Position numbers and translations under genes: made by a program. The notes under the pieces were generated by a model that worked only from the letters and a program-made list of their open reading frames with translations, ran no database searches and had not been told where the DNA came from. Source: an uncultured Alphaproteobacteria bacterium (GTDB lineage Bacteria; Pseudomonadota; Alphaproteobacteria; HIMB59). From it: DNA of 64,000 nt. Below are positions 39,153 through 48,330 of this stretch, piece after piece. How positions within the stretch are numbered: the stretch's first letter is position 1; the number at the start of each line of letters is the position of its first letter. The stretch lies in the NCBI GenBank assembly GCA_902557145.1, contig CACDYZ010000001.1:116612-180611 (forward strand). The letters run 5' to 3'.

Positions 39153-39573
39153 TCTTTTTTTTGTAATAATTTTATTTTTAATCTATGGGAACTTTAATTT
39201 TGTTATAAATGATATTGTTGTATTTTCATTGATAAACATAGCTTTTTTTACACTTCTTAAGAAAAAAAATATTAAAGTTATGGATATCTTTATATTTATT
39301 TTATCAACTTTTGTTGTAGAGGTTTTTGTAGGTTTGCCGATATTAATTGGTATTGTGTTTTTGTTTATACCTCTTCTTCTATTAAATTATTTTATAAATA
39401 ATTATAATTTCTCTATAATTATAAAATCATTAATAGTTTTTTTACTTAGTTTTATTACTTTCTTTCTTTTTGATCAAACTATTGTATTTAGATTATTAAA
39501 TTTACAATATTTTTTATGTATATTAATTCTAACCTTTATTTTTTTAGGACTATCAAATTATGGAAAAGAATAA
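39145..39573 (+). CDS. mreD: MreD-like membrane protein
   Basis: A 142-residue protein with four or five membrane helices and almost no polar residue between them. Sequence identity within the MreD family is low, so the call rests mainly on position between mreC and mrdA, size and topology. Overlaps both neighbours (8 bases with mreC, 14 with mrdA). Confidence 0.78.
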
Positions 39574-41332
39574 GACTAGTGAAGATAGTATAAAAATATT
39601 AAATAGAAGATCATTTATAATAATTATAGTTGGTGCTATTTTATCATTCATAGTTTCTTTGAGATTATTTTCATTACAGGTTATCAACTTTAACTTTTAC
39701 AAAAAAAAATCAGTGGAAAATAAACTTTCTATAAAATTAACACCCCCCTTAAGGGGAGATATTTATGACTCTAAAAAAAACTTAATAGCCGGAAGTTCTT
39801 CATTATATGAATTCGCAGTGTTTAAAAATTTAAGTAAAGATCATTTTCAGGAAATTAAAAAACTCGATAGTCTTATAAACCTAAATTTAAATTTTGAAGA
39901 AATTTCAAAACGATTAAAAAAATATAATGATTACTCTGGTTTTAGTTTAACTAGAGCTTCATGGGAGCAGATAGTAGAATTTGAGAAAAATAAATTTCTA
40001 TTTAATTCTATTAAGATTATTGAGTCCAAAAAAAGATATTATCCATATCAAAATTTTTCACAGATAATTGGCTATATGGGACAACCCACACAATCTTCTG
40101 AACTTTACTCTAAAGGTGTATTTCATTTAGAAAAAAGTTATGAAAAATATTTAAAGGGTACTCCAGGTAAAATATTTAGTGAGGTAAACGCTAAAGGCAA
40201 AACTATAAGAGAAATATCTATTGAAAAATCCATTAAAGGCAACGATTTAGACTTAACATTAGATTTAAGCCTTCAAAATTACGCACAATCTCAACTTCCA
40301 AGAAATAAAAAAGGATCTATTGTTGTTATCAGTGTTTCAGACGGATCAATCTTGTCGATGAATTCCAATCCTACTTTTGATGCACAAATCTTTGAGGATA
40401 GAGAAAATAATAAAATTCAAGATTTGCTAAACGATGACCAAAAACCACTTTTTAATCGTGCTTTCTCTGGTTTTTATCCCCCAGGTTCGGTGTTTAAACC
40501 TATTTCAGCCTTAGTTGGTCTTCAACGTAATCTAATAGACCCTCAAAATGAAGTCTTTTGCAAAGGTCATTCCTCACTTGGTGATAGGAATTATTACTGT
40601 TGGAAAAAAAAAGGCCATGGAAAAGTTAATCTTAAAAAAGCCATAAAAGAGTCTTGTGATGTATATTTTTATGAATTAGCTAAAAAAACAAATATTGATG
40701 ATATTGCAAGCCTATCTAGTAATTTAGGTTTAAATAAAGAGTACGATATTGGTTTATCAAACATAGGAAAAGGACTTGTCCCGAGTAAGAAATGGAAAAA
40801 AGCGTTTTTAGAAGAGAGTTGGTATCAAGGTGAAACATTAATTACGTGTATTGGACAAGGATACAACCAAACTTCTCCCTTACAGCTTGCAACACTTTAT
40901 TCTGCTATATTAAATGGAGGAAAATATCCAATACCTAAACTTGATAAAAATACTCCTACAAAATTTACAGGTAAATTATTAAATAATGAGCATCAAAAAA
41001 TTATAGTTAATTCCCTTAATGCTGTTGTGCAAGAGCCAAGAGGAACAGCACATAAATTGAGTATTTCTAATCCAGAATTTGTAAAAATAGGAGGTAAAAC
41101 GGGCACTTCTCAAGTAGTAAGAATTAAAGAGAGTGAAAGAGAAGACGATCAGTACAAATCAAAGGAAATAGAAGAAAGATTTAAAGACCATTCAGTATTT
41201 GTAGGATATGCCCCTTATGATAAACCAAAATATATAGCTTCAGTTATTATAGAAAATGGTGGATCTGGATCAGCTGTAGCTGCTCCCATTGCCCATAAGA
41301 TCCTTGATTTTGCTTTTAAAAACAATGTTTAA
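39560..41332 (+). CDS. mrdA: Penicillin-binding protein 2 (elongation transpeptidase)
   Basis: A 590-residue class B PBP. One N-terminal membrane span (about 18-38), the dimerisation/pedestal region, then the transpeptidase domain with catalytic SVFK (Ser310 in YPPGSVFKP), the SxD-type second motif KESCDVYFYEL, and KTGTSQ. It crosslinks lateral peptidoglycan with RodA. The C-terminus overlaps the true rodA start by 8 bases. Confidence 0.96.
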   Translation: MEKNKTSEDSIKILNRRSFIIIIVGAILSFIVSLRLFSLQVINFNFYKKKSVENKLSIKLTPPLRGDIYDSKKNLIAGSSSLYEFAVFKNLSKDHFQEIKKLDSLINLNLNFEEISKRLKKYNDYSGFSLTRASWEQIVEFEKNKFLFNSIKIIESKKRYYPYQNFSQIIGYMGQPTQSSELYSKGVFHLEKSYEKYLKGTPGKIFSEVNAKGKTIREISIEKSIKGNDLDLTLDLSLQNYAQSQLPRNKKGSIVVISVSDGSILSMNSNPTFDAQIFEDRENNKIQDLLNDDQKPLFNRAFSGFYPPGSVFKPISALVGLQRNLIDPQNEVFCKGHSSLGDRNYYCWKKKGHGKVNLKKAIKESCDVYFYELAKKTNIDDIASLSSNLGLNKEYDIGLSNIGKGLVPSKKWKKAFLEESWYQGETLITCIGQGYNQTSPLQLATLYSAILNGGKYPIPKLDKNTPTKFTGKLLNNEHQKIIVNSLNAVVQEPRGTAHKLSISNPEFVKIGGKTGTSQVVRIKESEREDDQYKSKEIEERFKDHSVFVGYAPYDKPKYIASVIIENGGSGSAVAAPIAHKILDFAFKNNV

Positions 41333-42428
41333 AGAATTTAGAAGTATATTTAATTTAAATTGGATTTATATTTTTATCCTTTTGATAATTTTTTGGATTG
41401 GAGAGATCAATCTTTATTCAGCTGCTGGCGGTTCTCTTAATCCATGGGCATCAAACCAATTAATAAGATTTTTATTTTTTCTTCCTTTATTTTTTTTAGT
41501 TATCATGTTGGAGCCAAAGTTTATTTTTAATTTTGCAGAGATTTTTTTAATTTTAGTTTTGGTTGGGTTAATAACGACATTAATTTTCGGGTATACAGGA
41601 ATGGGAGCTACGAGATGGATAAGAATTGCTGGTTTCAACTTACAAGTATCAGAATTTACTAAAATAGCTTTAGTTATATTTATGGCTAAATATTTTCATA
41701 AATTAAATGCAGAAAAAACTATAGGTCTTTTTAAATCAATATTACCTCTAATTGTATCGGTAATTTTTTTTGTTTTGGTTGCTATTCAACCTGATTTAGG
41801 CACTGCTGTAATTATTTTAGCATTGGGCCTGGTAGTTATTTTTTATGCAGGAATTAAATTAATTTATCCCTTAATATCAATAGGTATCATTTTATCGATA
41901 AGCCCAATTTTATGGACATTTTTAAAGCCCTACCAACAAAATAGAATACAAATTTTTCTAAACCCTGATTTGGACCCACTTGGAAGGGGATATCATATTA
42001 TTCAGTCTAAGATTGCAATAGGCTCAGGCGGGTTAAAAGGAAATGGTTTTCTTGAAGGTTCACAAAGTAGCTTAGATTTTCTTCCTGAAAAAGAGACAGA
42101 TTTTGTTTTCGCAATTTTTTCTGAACAGTTTGGTTTCACAGGATCAATTTTGTTGATTTCATTATTTTTTATCATGTTTTTAATACCCGTTTTAAAGACA
42201 TTCAGACTGACCCAAGCATTTAATAAAATAATCTTGTTTGTTTTATCCTTTAAAATTTTTTTTGAATTTCTAATAAATATATCCATGACAATAGGGATCT
42301 TGCCAGTGGTTGGAGTAGCTTTACCATTTATGTCTTATGGAGGAAGTTCTTTGTTGAGTAATTTAATTATTTGTGCACTATTGTTAAACTTTATGTCTAT
42401 CAACGAAAAAAAGAGAATGTTTTCATGA
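41325..42428 (+). CDS. rodA: RodA, SEDS peptidoglycan polymerase
   Basis: A 367-residue SEDS-family glycosyltransferase with about ten membrane helices. Family motifs: INLYSAAGGS, WIRIAGFNLQVSEFTKIAL, VAIQPDLGTAVIILALG, GRGYHIIQSKIAIGSGGLKGNG, and FLPEKETDFVFAIFSEQFG containing the catalytic Asp region. The track start (41289) lies inside mrdA; the ATG at 41325 (MFKEFRSIF) fits the family better and overlaps mrdA by 8 bases. It ends with an ATGA overlap into the cupin gene. Confidence 0.94.
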   Translation: MFKEFRSIFNLNWIYIFILLIIFWIGEINLYSAAGGSLNPWASNQLIRFLFFLPLFFLVIMLEPKFIFNFAEIFLILVLVGLITTLIFGYTGMGATRWIRIAGFNLQVSEFTKIALVIFMAKYFHKLNAEKTIGLFKSILPLIVSVIFFVLVAIQPDLGTAVIILALGLVVIFYAGIKLIYPLISIGIILSISPILWTFLKPYQQNRIQIFLNPDLDPLGRGYHIIQSKIAIGSGGLKGNGFLEGSQSSLDFLPEKETDFVFAIFSEQFGFTGSILLISLFFIMFLIPVLKTFRLTQAFNKIILFVLSFKIFFEFLINISMTIGILPVVGVALPFMSYGGSSLLSNLIICALLLNFMSINEKKRMFS

Positions 42429-42775
42429 CAAAATCTATCAAAAAACCGTGGGGATCATACGTTGTCCTAAATAAATCAAAAGATTTTTTAATAAAGAAAA
42501 TTATAGTTAAACCAGAGGGTGTTTTATCCTACCAATCTCACAATTTTAGGTCGGAACATTGGATTATTATCGAGGGTAAAGCAACTGTTATTATCAATAA
42601 CCGCACATTTTATAAGTCAGAAAATGAAAATATATTTATACCAAAAAAATCAAAACATAGAGTATTAAATGAGAGTTCTAAAAAGAAACTAGTTTTAATT
42701 GAGGTTCAAACAGGAAGTAAATTTTTAGAAACAGATATTAAAAGATATTCAGATATTTATGGTAGAAAAAATTGA
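42425..42775 (+). CDS. Mannose-6-phosphate isomerase type II-like cupin
   Basis: A 116-residue cupin that corresponds to the C-terminal domain of ManC/AlgA-type bifunctional enzymes: KKPWGSYVVL at the start, KKIIVKPEGVLSYQSHNFRSEHWIIIEGKA, and IFIPKKSKHRVLN with the metal-binding His and Glu residues. The usual LSLQ reads LSYQ. The nucleotidyltransferase half is absent. It would isomerise mannose-6-phosphate or bind a related sugar. ATG overlaps the rodA stop (ATGA), so the track start 42371 is too early. A link to envelope glycan is inferred from the neighbourhood. Confidence 0.85.
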   Translation: MTKSIKKPWGSYVVLNKSKDFLIKKIIVKPEGVLSYQSHNFRSEHWIIIEGKATVIINNRTFYKSENENIFIPKKSKHRVLNESSKKKLVLIEVQTGSKFLETDIKRYSDIYGRKN

Positions 42776-43161
42776 AAATATTTGCTGAAATATCTGTTGG
42801 AGAACTGTTTGATAAAATTACTATATTAAATATTAAACTAAAAAAAATTAACGATCCTGAAAAATTGAAAAATATTAAAACAGAATTAGAGGTTTTAATA
42901 GAGCAAAGTAATAAAATTATTTTAGATAATCAAGAGGCTCTAAATAAAAATGTTCAAAAACTTCAGGAAATAAATGAAAAGCTATGGGACATAGAAAATA
43001 TTAAAAGAGAGTGTGAAGCGAATAAAGACTTTGGTGAGAGTTTTATTAAAATTTCAAGAGATGTTCACTTTAAAAATGATATAAGAGCTTCTATAAAAAA
43101 AGAGATTAATCTTTTATCTGACTCAAATATAACTGAAGAAAAAGAGTATTCTAAGTATTAA
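42772..43161 (+). CDS. DUF6165 family protein
   Basis: A 129-residue mostly helical protein with the conserved ISVGELFDKITILNIKLKK opening, a middle helix ending LQEINEKLWDIEN, and ECEANKDFGESFIKISRDVHFKNDIRASIKKEIN. I recognise this as DUF6165, often found with glycan genes; its function is unknown. The TTG start overlaps the cupin gene stop by 4 bases, so it is the last gene of the rod-shape operon. The 3' end overlaps apt by 11 bases, in convergent orientation. Confidence 0.85.
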   Translation: MKIFAEISVGELFDKITILNIKLKKINDPEKLKNIKTELEVLIEQSNKIILDNQEALNKNVQKLQEINEKLWDIENIKRECEANKDFGESFIKISRDVHFKNDIRASIKKEINLLSDSNITEEKEYSKY

Positions 43162-43669
43162 CTTTATTTAAACTTATTAATTTTGGCTTAATTTTAGACC
43201 TTCCGTTAAGAAAGCTTAATTCTAGTAGGACAACTATTCCTTTGATTTTAGCTTTTGTTTTATTGATTAATTTCATTGAAGCTCGGATAGTTCCGCTTGT
43301 AGCAAAAATATCATCAATAATAACAACTTTGTCAGAACTTTTTATCATATCGCTTTGTATTTCTAACTGATTTGAACCATATTCAAGTTTGTAGCTTGTA
43401 GCATATGTTTTTCCTGGAAGCTTCCCTTTCTTTCTTATCATGACTAATTTTTTTTTTAATTTGTAAGCTACAGCTGAGGCAAATATAAACCCTCTTGAGT
43501 CTATTCCAACTACAGTACTTGCATTTAATTTAATTACCTCCTTGGACATTAAGTTTACTACATTATTAAATACTTTGGGGTTTGATAAGATTGTTGAGAT
43601 ATCATAAAAAGCGATACCTTTTTTTGGAAAGTCTTTTATAATTCGAATACTTTTTAAACTACCTGTCAT
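43151..43669 (-). CDS. apt: Adenine phosphoribosyltransferase
   Basis: Salvages adenine to AMP with PRPP. 172 residues from the ATG at 43669 (MTGSLKSIRIIKDFPKKGIAF); the longer track ORF adds 13 hydrophobic residues not found in the family. It has DFPKKGIAFYDISTIL, GIDSRGFIFASAVAY, RKKGKLPGKTYATSY and the PRPP-binding loop VVIIDDIFATSGTIRAS. The start codon overlaps that of the divergent panB gene in the sequence CATG. Confidence 0.93.
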   Translation of the reverse strand: MTGSLKSIRIIKDFPKKGIAFYDISTILSNPKVFNNVVNLMSKEVIKLNASTVVGIDSRGFIFASAVAYKLKKKLVMIRKKGKLPGKTYATSYKLEYGSNQLEIQSDMIKSSDKVVIIDDIFATSGTIRASMKLINKTKAKIKGIVVLLELSFLNGRSKIKPKLISLNKVNT

Positions 43670-44456
43670 GAAAAGAACAATTAAATCAGTATTTAATAAA
43701 AAAAACAAAAAAAAAATTATTTGTTTAACATCATATAGCTACAACTTTACAAAAATTATTGATGATTTAGTTGACGTGGTACTGGTTGGCGACTCTATGG
43801 GTAATGTTCTTTATGGTATGGATACTACTAGATCTGTAGATGATCAAATAATGGTTAATCATGCAACTGCTGTAAAAAAAGGTGCAGATAAATCCTTAGT
43901 ATTTTTTGATCTCCCATATAATAGAGATTTTAGTGAATCCACAACGGTAAAACGAGTTTTAAGTATTATGAAAAAGACATCTTGTGATGGTGTAAAAATC
44001 GAGGGAAATACTGAATTAAAAGATGTTATAAAGTATTTAAGTAAGAAAAAAGTTCCAGTAATGGCACATTTAGGTTTACAGCCACAGAAATTTAGATCTT
44101 CTAAAAAATTTAAAATTTATGGAAAAGATAAGAAGGACTTAGATAATATAATTTCTGACTCATTGTGTTTAGAAAAGTCGGGTGCTGTATCAATATTGTT
44201 AGAGGGAATGCTAACGAATATTGCAAAAGAGGTCACCAAGACATTATCTATACCTACAATAGGAATTGGTGCTTCTGAGTATTGTAATGGTCAAATACTG
44301 GTATCTGAGGATATGTTAGGAATCTTTAGGGATAATCATCCTAAATTTGTAAAAAAATATGCTGATTTATCCAAAAATATCAGGGTTGCTGTAAATAAAT
44401 ATTCTAATGAAGTTAACAATAACAAATTTCCAAATAAAAAGTTTAGGTATGATTAA
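43668..44456 (+). CDS. panB: 3-methyl-2-oxobutanoate hydroxymethyltransferase
   Basis: First enzyme of pantothenate synthesis, using 2-ketoisovalerate (from the ilv pathway) and methylene-tetrahydrofolate. 262 residues, full length. Motifs: VVLVGDSMGNVLYGMDTT (metal Asp), GVKIEGNTE, PVMAHLGLQPQ and PTIGIGASEYCNGQILVSEDMLG. Start overlaps the apt start on the other strand. panC is not in the window. Confidence 0.96.
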   Translation: MKRTIKSVFNKKNKKKIICLTSYSYNFTKIIDDLVDVVLVGDSMGNVLYGMDTTRSVDDQIMVNHATAVKKGADKSLVFFDLPYNRDFSESTTVKRVLSIMKKTSCDGVKIEGNTELKDVIKYLSKKKVPVMAHLGLQPQKFRSSKKFKIYGKDKKDLDNIISDSLCLEKSGAVSILLEGMLTNIAKEVTKTLSIPTIGIGASEYCNGQILVSEDMLGIFRDNHPKFVKKYADLSKNIRVAVNKYSNEVNNNKFPNKKFRYD

Positions 44457-45451
44457 TGGGTTCTATTGATAGAGCTACTTAACAAATCTACAAAAAGCTC
44501 TTTTTGATAGCCTTTAAAAGAGGATAATATTTTCAAAGATTGACTATTATATTTTTGAGAGAAGTTTTTGACATCATCTTTAATTTTATATTTTTCCATT
44601 AATTTCATTAGTTTAATATACTCACTCTTAGATCTTTTAATTTTATTAAATATTTTTTTTATAAAGCGAATTTCATTAATTGAAGATTTTTTTAAAAGTA
44701 AAATAATTGGCAAAGTGATTTTTCCCTCATAAAAATCTTTACCATTCTCCTTTCCAGTTACCTTTTCGCCAAAATAATCAAGATAATCGTCCATGATTTG
44801 AAAGATAATACCAAAATACAAACCTAAATTATTTAAATTTGAAATTATTTTTGAATTTTTACCGGATAAAATAGCAGGTATCTTCATTGCGGCAGCAAAT
44901 AATTCAGCAGTTTTTAAAGATATGATTTCTATATATTCCTTTTCAGATATTTGAGTATTATTCTCATGTGTGAGTTGCATAAATTCACCCTCAGAAATTT
45001 TACTACTTACTTGCGCAAGCGAAGCCATCGCTTCCAAAGATTTAGCTTTTGTCATTAATTGAAATGATTTTGAAAATAAAAAATCCCCAAATAATACACT
45101 AAACTTATTATTCCATATGGAATTAATACTCTTTTGCCCACGTCTTATTTTACCCTCATCTATAACATCGTCATGTAGTAGAGTTGCCCCATGTATAAAT
45201 TCAATTGCAGTAGACATATAAATATCACTTGATATTTTTGAATAACTTTTATTAATCATTTTACTTGATAACAAACATAATACTGGCCTTAATTGTTTGC
45301 CTCTTCTTTTAAAGAAATAATTTCCTAACTTTGGGATAATTGTGACACTACTTGATAAAAATTTATCAAGTTCATTATTGGTTTTTACTAACTTTACATT
45401 AATTTCTTTATGAATTAATTTGATAGTTTGTTCAAAATTATTTTTTTTCAT
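44453..45451 (-). CDS. Polyprenyl diphosphate synthase (IspB-like)
   Basis: A 332-residue trans-prenyltransferase that would make the quinone side chain. First Asp-rich motif LLHDDVIDEGKIRRG (about residues 93-106), second QIMDDYLDYFGE, with GNYFFKRRGKQLRPVLCLLSS upstream for IPP binding. It shares TTAA with the panB stop. The divergent methyltransferase gene starts only 5 bases from this ATG. Confidence 0.94.
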   Translation of the reverse strand: MKKNNFEQTIKLIHKEINVKLVKTNNELDKFLSSSVTIIPKLGNYFFKRRGKQLRPVLCLLSSKMINKSYSKISSDIYMSTAIEFIHGATLLHDDVIDEGKIRRGQKSINSIWNNKFSVLFGDFLFSKSFQLMTKAKSLEAMASLAQVSSKISEGEFMQLTHENNTQISEKEYIEIISLKTAELFAAAMKIPAILSGKNSKIISNLNNLGLYFGIIFQIMDDYLDYFGEKVTGKENGKDFYEGKITLPIILLLKKSSINEIRFIKKIFNKIKRSKSEYIKLMKLMEKYKIKDDVKNFSQKYNSQSLKILSSFKGYQKELFVDLLSSSINRTH

Positions 45452-45456
45452 CTGCT

Positions 45457-46164
45457 ATGAATTTATACTCTAGGGATTATCTACTAGATGGTAAAATTGT
45501 ATACTATCAATTAAAAAAAGGTTACAGGAGTGGAATTGAGCCAATTATTTTAGCCGCCCAATGCAAAAAAAAATATAATAAAATATTAGATATGGGATCG
45601 GGATGTGGATCAATATCGCTAATAGTTGCCTATAGAAATCGTGAGTCAGAAGTTATTGGCTTTGAGAAAAATAAAATTCACCATCAAGTTGCAATTTTAA
45701 ATCATAAAGAAAATAATTTAGAAAATTTAAAATTCAAGATACAAGACAATTGTATCTTTGATCCTTATTATGAAAACTACTTTGACTTAATTTTATCTAA
45801 TCCACCTTTCTATTTTGCAAATAAAGTTATTCAGTCACAAGATCCCTCAGTAAACACATCAAAGTACATATCTGATTCAGATTTAGAAAAATGGTTGAAT
45901 AATATAATCTTATATTTAAAAAAAGATGGATCTGCATTTATAATAAATAGATATGAAAATACTGAATTTATGTTAGATATGTTCAAAAATTTTAATTTAG
46001 AAGTGATAATAACCCCTTTGTTATCTTTTAAAGACTCAAAACCTAAAAATGTTCTCTTAAAAATCACTAAAAGTAATTATTTTATAGAGAAAACATTAAA
46101 TGCAATTATAATCCACGATGATTTGTCAAATTATTCTAAAGATATAGAAAATTGGTTTAAATAA
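45457..46164 (+). CDS. TrmN6-like tRNA adenine N6-methyltransferase
   Basis: A 235-residue methyltransferase related to YfiC/TrmN6, which methylates A37 of tRNA1-Val. Features: YQLKKGYRSGIEPIILAA at the N-terminus, motif I KILDMGSGCGSISLIVA, and the N6-adenine motif LILSNPPFYF. The ATG is 5 bases from the divergent prenyl synthase start. The last base of its stop is the first base of the next gene's ATG. Confidence 0.86.
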   Translation: MNLYSRDYLLDGKIVYYQLKKGYRSGIEPIILAAQCKKKYNKILDMGSGCGSISLIVAYRNRESEVIGFEKNKIHHQVAILNHKENNLENLKFKIQDNCIFDPYYENYFDLILSNPPFYFANKVIQSQDPSVNTSKYISDSDLEKWLNNIILYLKKDGSAFIINRYENTEFMLDMFKNFNLEVIITPLLSFKDSKPKNVLLKITKSNYFIEKTLNAIIIHDDLSNYSKDIENWFK

Positions 46165-46958
46165 TGTTTAGTCCACAAAAAACAATAGTTTCAATTGACC
46201 TAAAAGGAATGATTGCATCTGGAAGTAGAGCCCCACTGAATATGGACAATTTAAATGGTCTATTTTCAAAATTAATGAAAATGAAATTTAATGCACTTTC
46301 GATTGTTATTAACTCACCTGGAGGTTCGCCTGTACAATCATCATTAATAGCTCAAAAAATAAGAGAAATTTCAGCTAAGAAAAAAGTTAAATGCTACTGT
46401 TTTGTTGAAGATGTTGCTGCTTCTGGAGGGTATTGGCTCGCATGTGCCGCTGATGAAATTTATGCAGACGTTAATTCAATAGTTGGTTCAATAGGGGTTA
46501 TTTCCGGTGGGTTTGGATTTACTGATTTAATAAAAAAAATTGGAGTAGAGAGAAGAATATTTACTGCAGGGGAGAATAAAAGTTTTTTAGATCCATTTCA
46601 AAAAGTTAATAAAAAAGATGAAGATAAATTAATTAAACTTCAAAAATTAATACACCAAAACTTTATTGATTGGGTTTCTTCTAGAAGAAAGAAGAAACTT
46701 ATTGATAAAAATAAAAGAATAATATTTTCAGGATCTTTTTGGTTAGCCAATGAGGCAAAAGATTTAGGTTTAATTGACGGAATAACATCCGAGTCAGCTT
46801 TTTTCAAAAGTAAATTTGGTGAAAAGACAAAAATAAAGAAAATTAAACAACCAAAGTCCTTAAAACAAAAGTTAGGACTTGGCATTAATTCTTTCAACAG
46901 TGAAAATTTAATATCTAAATTAAAAGAAGAGCTTCTTTTTAATAAATTTGGTATCTGA
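46164..46958 (+). CDS. S49 family peptidase (SppA-like)
   Basis: A 264-residue protein of the short SohB/SppA type. Core: SIVINSPGGSPVQSSLIAQKI and VEDVAASGGYWLACAADEIYAD with the catalytic Ser in ASGGY, NSIVGSIGVISGGFGF, and a downstream Lys-containing segment. No clear signal peptide or membrane anchor is seen. It would cleave signal peptides or damaged membrane peptides. Confidence 0.9.
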   Translation: MFSPQKTIVSIDLKGMIASGSRAPLNMDNLNGLFSKLMKMKFNALSIVINSPGGSPVQSSLIAQKIREISAKKKVKCYCFVEDVAASGGYWLACAADEIYADVNSIVGSIGVISGGFGFTDLIKKIGVERRIFTAGENKSFLDPFQKVNKKDEDKLIKLQKLIHQNFIDWVSSRRKKKLIDKNKRIIFSGSFWLANEAKDLGLIDGITSESAFFKSKFGEKTKIKKIKQPKSLKQKLGLGINSFNSENLISKLKEELLFNKFGI

Positions 46959-46961
46959 TAA

Positions 46962-48329
46962 ATGACTGCAGATAATATGGAAGACCTAGTATCCTTATGT
47001 AAAAGAAGGGGCTTTATTTTTCCATCTAATGATATTTATGGAGGTATGAAAGGCCTATATGACTTTGGGCCTATGGGTGTAGAGCTTAAACTAAATTTAA
47101 AATCAGCATGGTGGAAATCAATGGTATATGAAAGAGACGATGTTGAAGGACTAGACTCCACTATTTTAACTTCACCCACTGTTTTGAAATATTCCGGTCA
47201 TGAGGACACATTCTCTGATCCATTAGTTGATTGCAAGGTCTGCAAGGCAAGATTTAGAGCAGACCAATTAGAAAACAGTGAGTGTCCTAGAGGTGGGTCC
47301 TTAACTAATTGTAAATCCAAGGACTTAACTGAAGCGAGGCCATTTAATTTAATGTTCAAAACAGCAATAGGACCTGTTGATGATGGTAGTTCGTTTGCAT
47401 ATTTAAGACCTGAGACAGCTCAACAGATTTTTGTAAACTTCAAAAATGTTGTTGACTCAACTAGTAGAGTACCTCCTTTTGGTATAGCTCAAATTGGAAA
47501 AGCATTTAGAAATGAAATTACACCAAGAAACTTTATTTTTAGGGTTAGAGAGTTTGAACAAATGGAGCTTGAGTATTTTGTCAAACCTGGTTCTGATGAA
47601 GATTGGCATAAATATTGGTTAGATAAACGTTTAAATTGGTGGGCTGAACAAGGAGTCAAATCAGAAAAATTAAAATTACTTGAGGTGGAGAAAAAAGATT
47701 TATCTCACTATTCAAAAGCTACATTCGACATAATGTACGACTTCCCCCATGGTCTTGAAGAACTTGAGGGTATTGCTAATAGAACTGATTTTGACTTAGG
47801 ATCTCACTCTAAAAATCAAAAAGATTTTAATATTAAAGCTAATATTCAAGAAAATAAAAACTCTACAACAAAATTAGCTATTCAAGATTTAGAAAATAAA
47901 GAATGGTTTATACCTTTTGTTATAGAACCCTCTGCAGGAGTTGAGAGAGGTGTTTTGGCTGTTTTGAATGAGGCTTATACTATTGAAGAGGCTAATAAAA
48001 GAACTTTGCTTAAGCTTCAACCTCATTTATCACCAATCAAAGCAGCTGTAATCCCACTTAAAAGAAATAACTCTGATTTGGTCAATACCTCCAATAATGT
48101 TAAATCAGAACTTCAATCACTTGGTTTAGGAAGAGTTATGGTTGAAAATACTGGAAATATTGGCAAAAATTATCGTAGACATGATGAAATAGGAACGCCT
48201 TTATGTATCACTATTGATTTTGAAACTCTTGAAAATCAGACAGTTACAATTCGTGACAGAGATACAATGAAACAAGAAAAAGTATCTTTATCTGAAGTAG
48301 CAAACTATTACTCTAAATATTTTAAGTAA
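46962..48329 (+). CDS. Glycyl-tRNA synthetase, single-chain (alpha2) form
   Basis: A 455-residue class II synthetase of the homodimeric type found in eukaryotes, archaea and some bacteria, not the alpha2-beta2 type (glyQ plus glyS) usual in proteobacteria. Landmarks: [29 protein letters not shown] at the N-terminus, the Cys-rich insert [14 protein letters not shown]...[19 protein letters not shown], the motif 2 loop [25 protein letters not shown], and motif 3 [14 protein letters not shown]. The C-terminal anticodon-binding domain starts near residue 350. Follows the S49 peptidase by 3 bases. Confidence 0.95.
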   Translation: MTADNMEDLVSLCKRRGFIFPSNDIYGGMKGLYDFGPMGVELKLNLKSAWWKSMVYERDDVEGLDSTILTSPTVLKYSGHEDTFSDPLVDCKVCKARFRADQLENSECPRGGSLTNCKSKDLTEARPFNLMFKTAIGPVDDGSSFAYLRPETAQQIFVNFKNVVDSTSRVPPFGIAQIGKAFRNEITPRNFIFRVREFEQMELEYFVKPGSDEDWHKYWLDKRLNWWAEQGVKSEKLKLLEVEKKDLSHYSKATFDIMYDFPHGLEELEGIANRTDFDLGSHSKNQKDFNIKANIQENKNSTTKLAIQDLENKEWFIPFVIEPSAGVERGVLAVLNEAYTIEEANKRTLLKLQPHLSPIKAAVIPLKRNNSDLVNTSNNVKSELQSLGLGRVMVENTGNIGKNYRRHDEIGTPLCITIDFETLENQTVTIRDRDTMKQEKVSLSEVANYYSKYFK

Positions 48330-48330
48330 T

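Noticed and set aside
41289-41324. Earlier start of rodA in the track
   Set aside because: These codons lie inside mrdA; the ATG at 41325 gives a family-like N-terminus with a normal 8-base overlap.
42371-42424. Earlier start of the cupin gene
   Set aside because: Lies deep inside rodA; the ATG at 42425 overlaps the rodA stop as ATGA and starts just before the conserved KKPWGSY.
43670-43708. Earlier start of apt in the track
   Set aside because: The extra 13 residues are hydrophobic, absent from Apt proteins, and lie inside panB.
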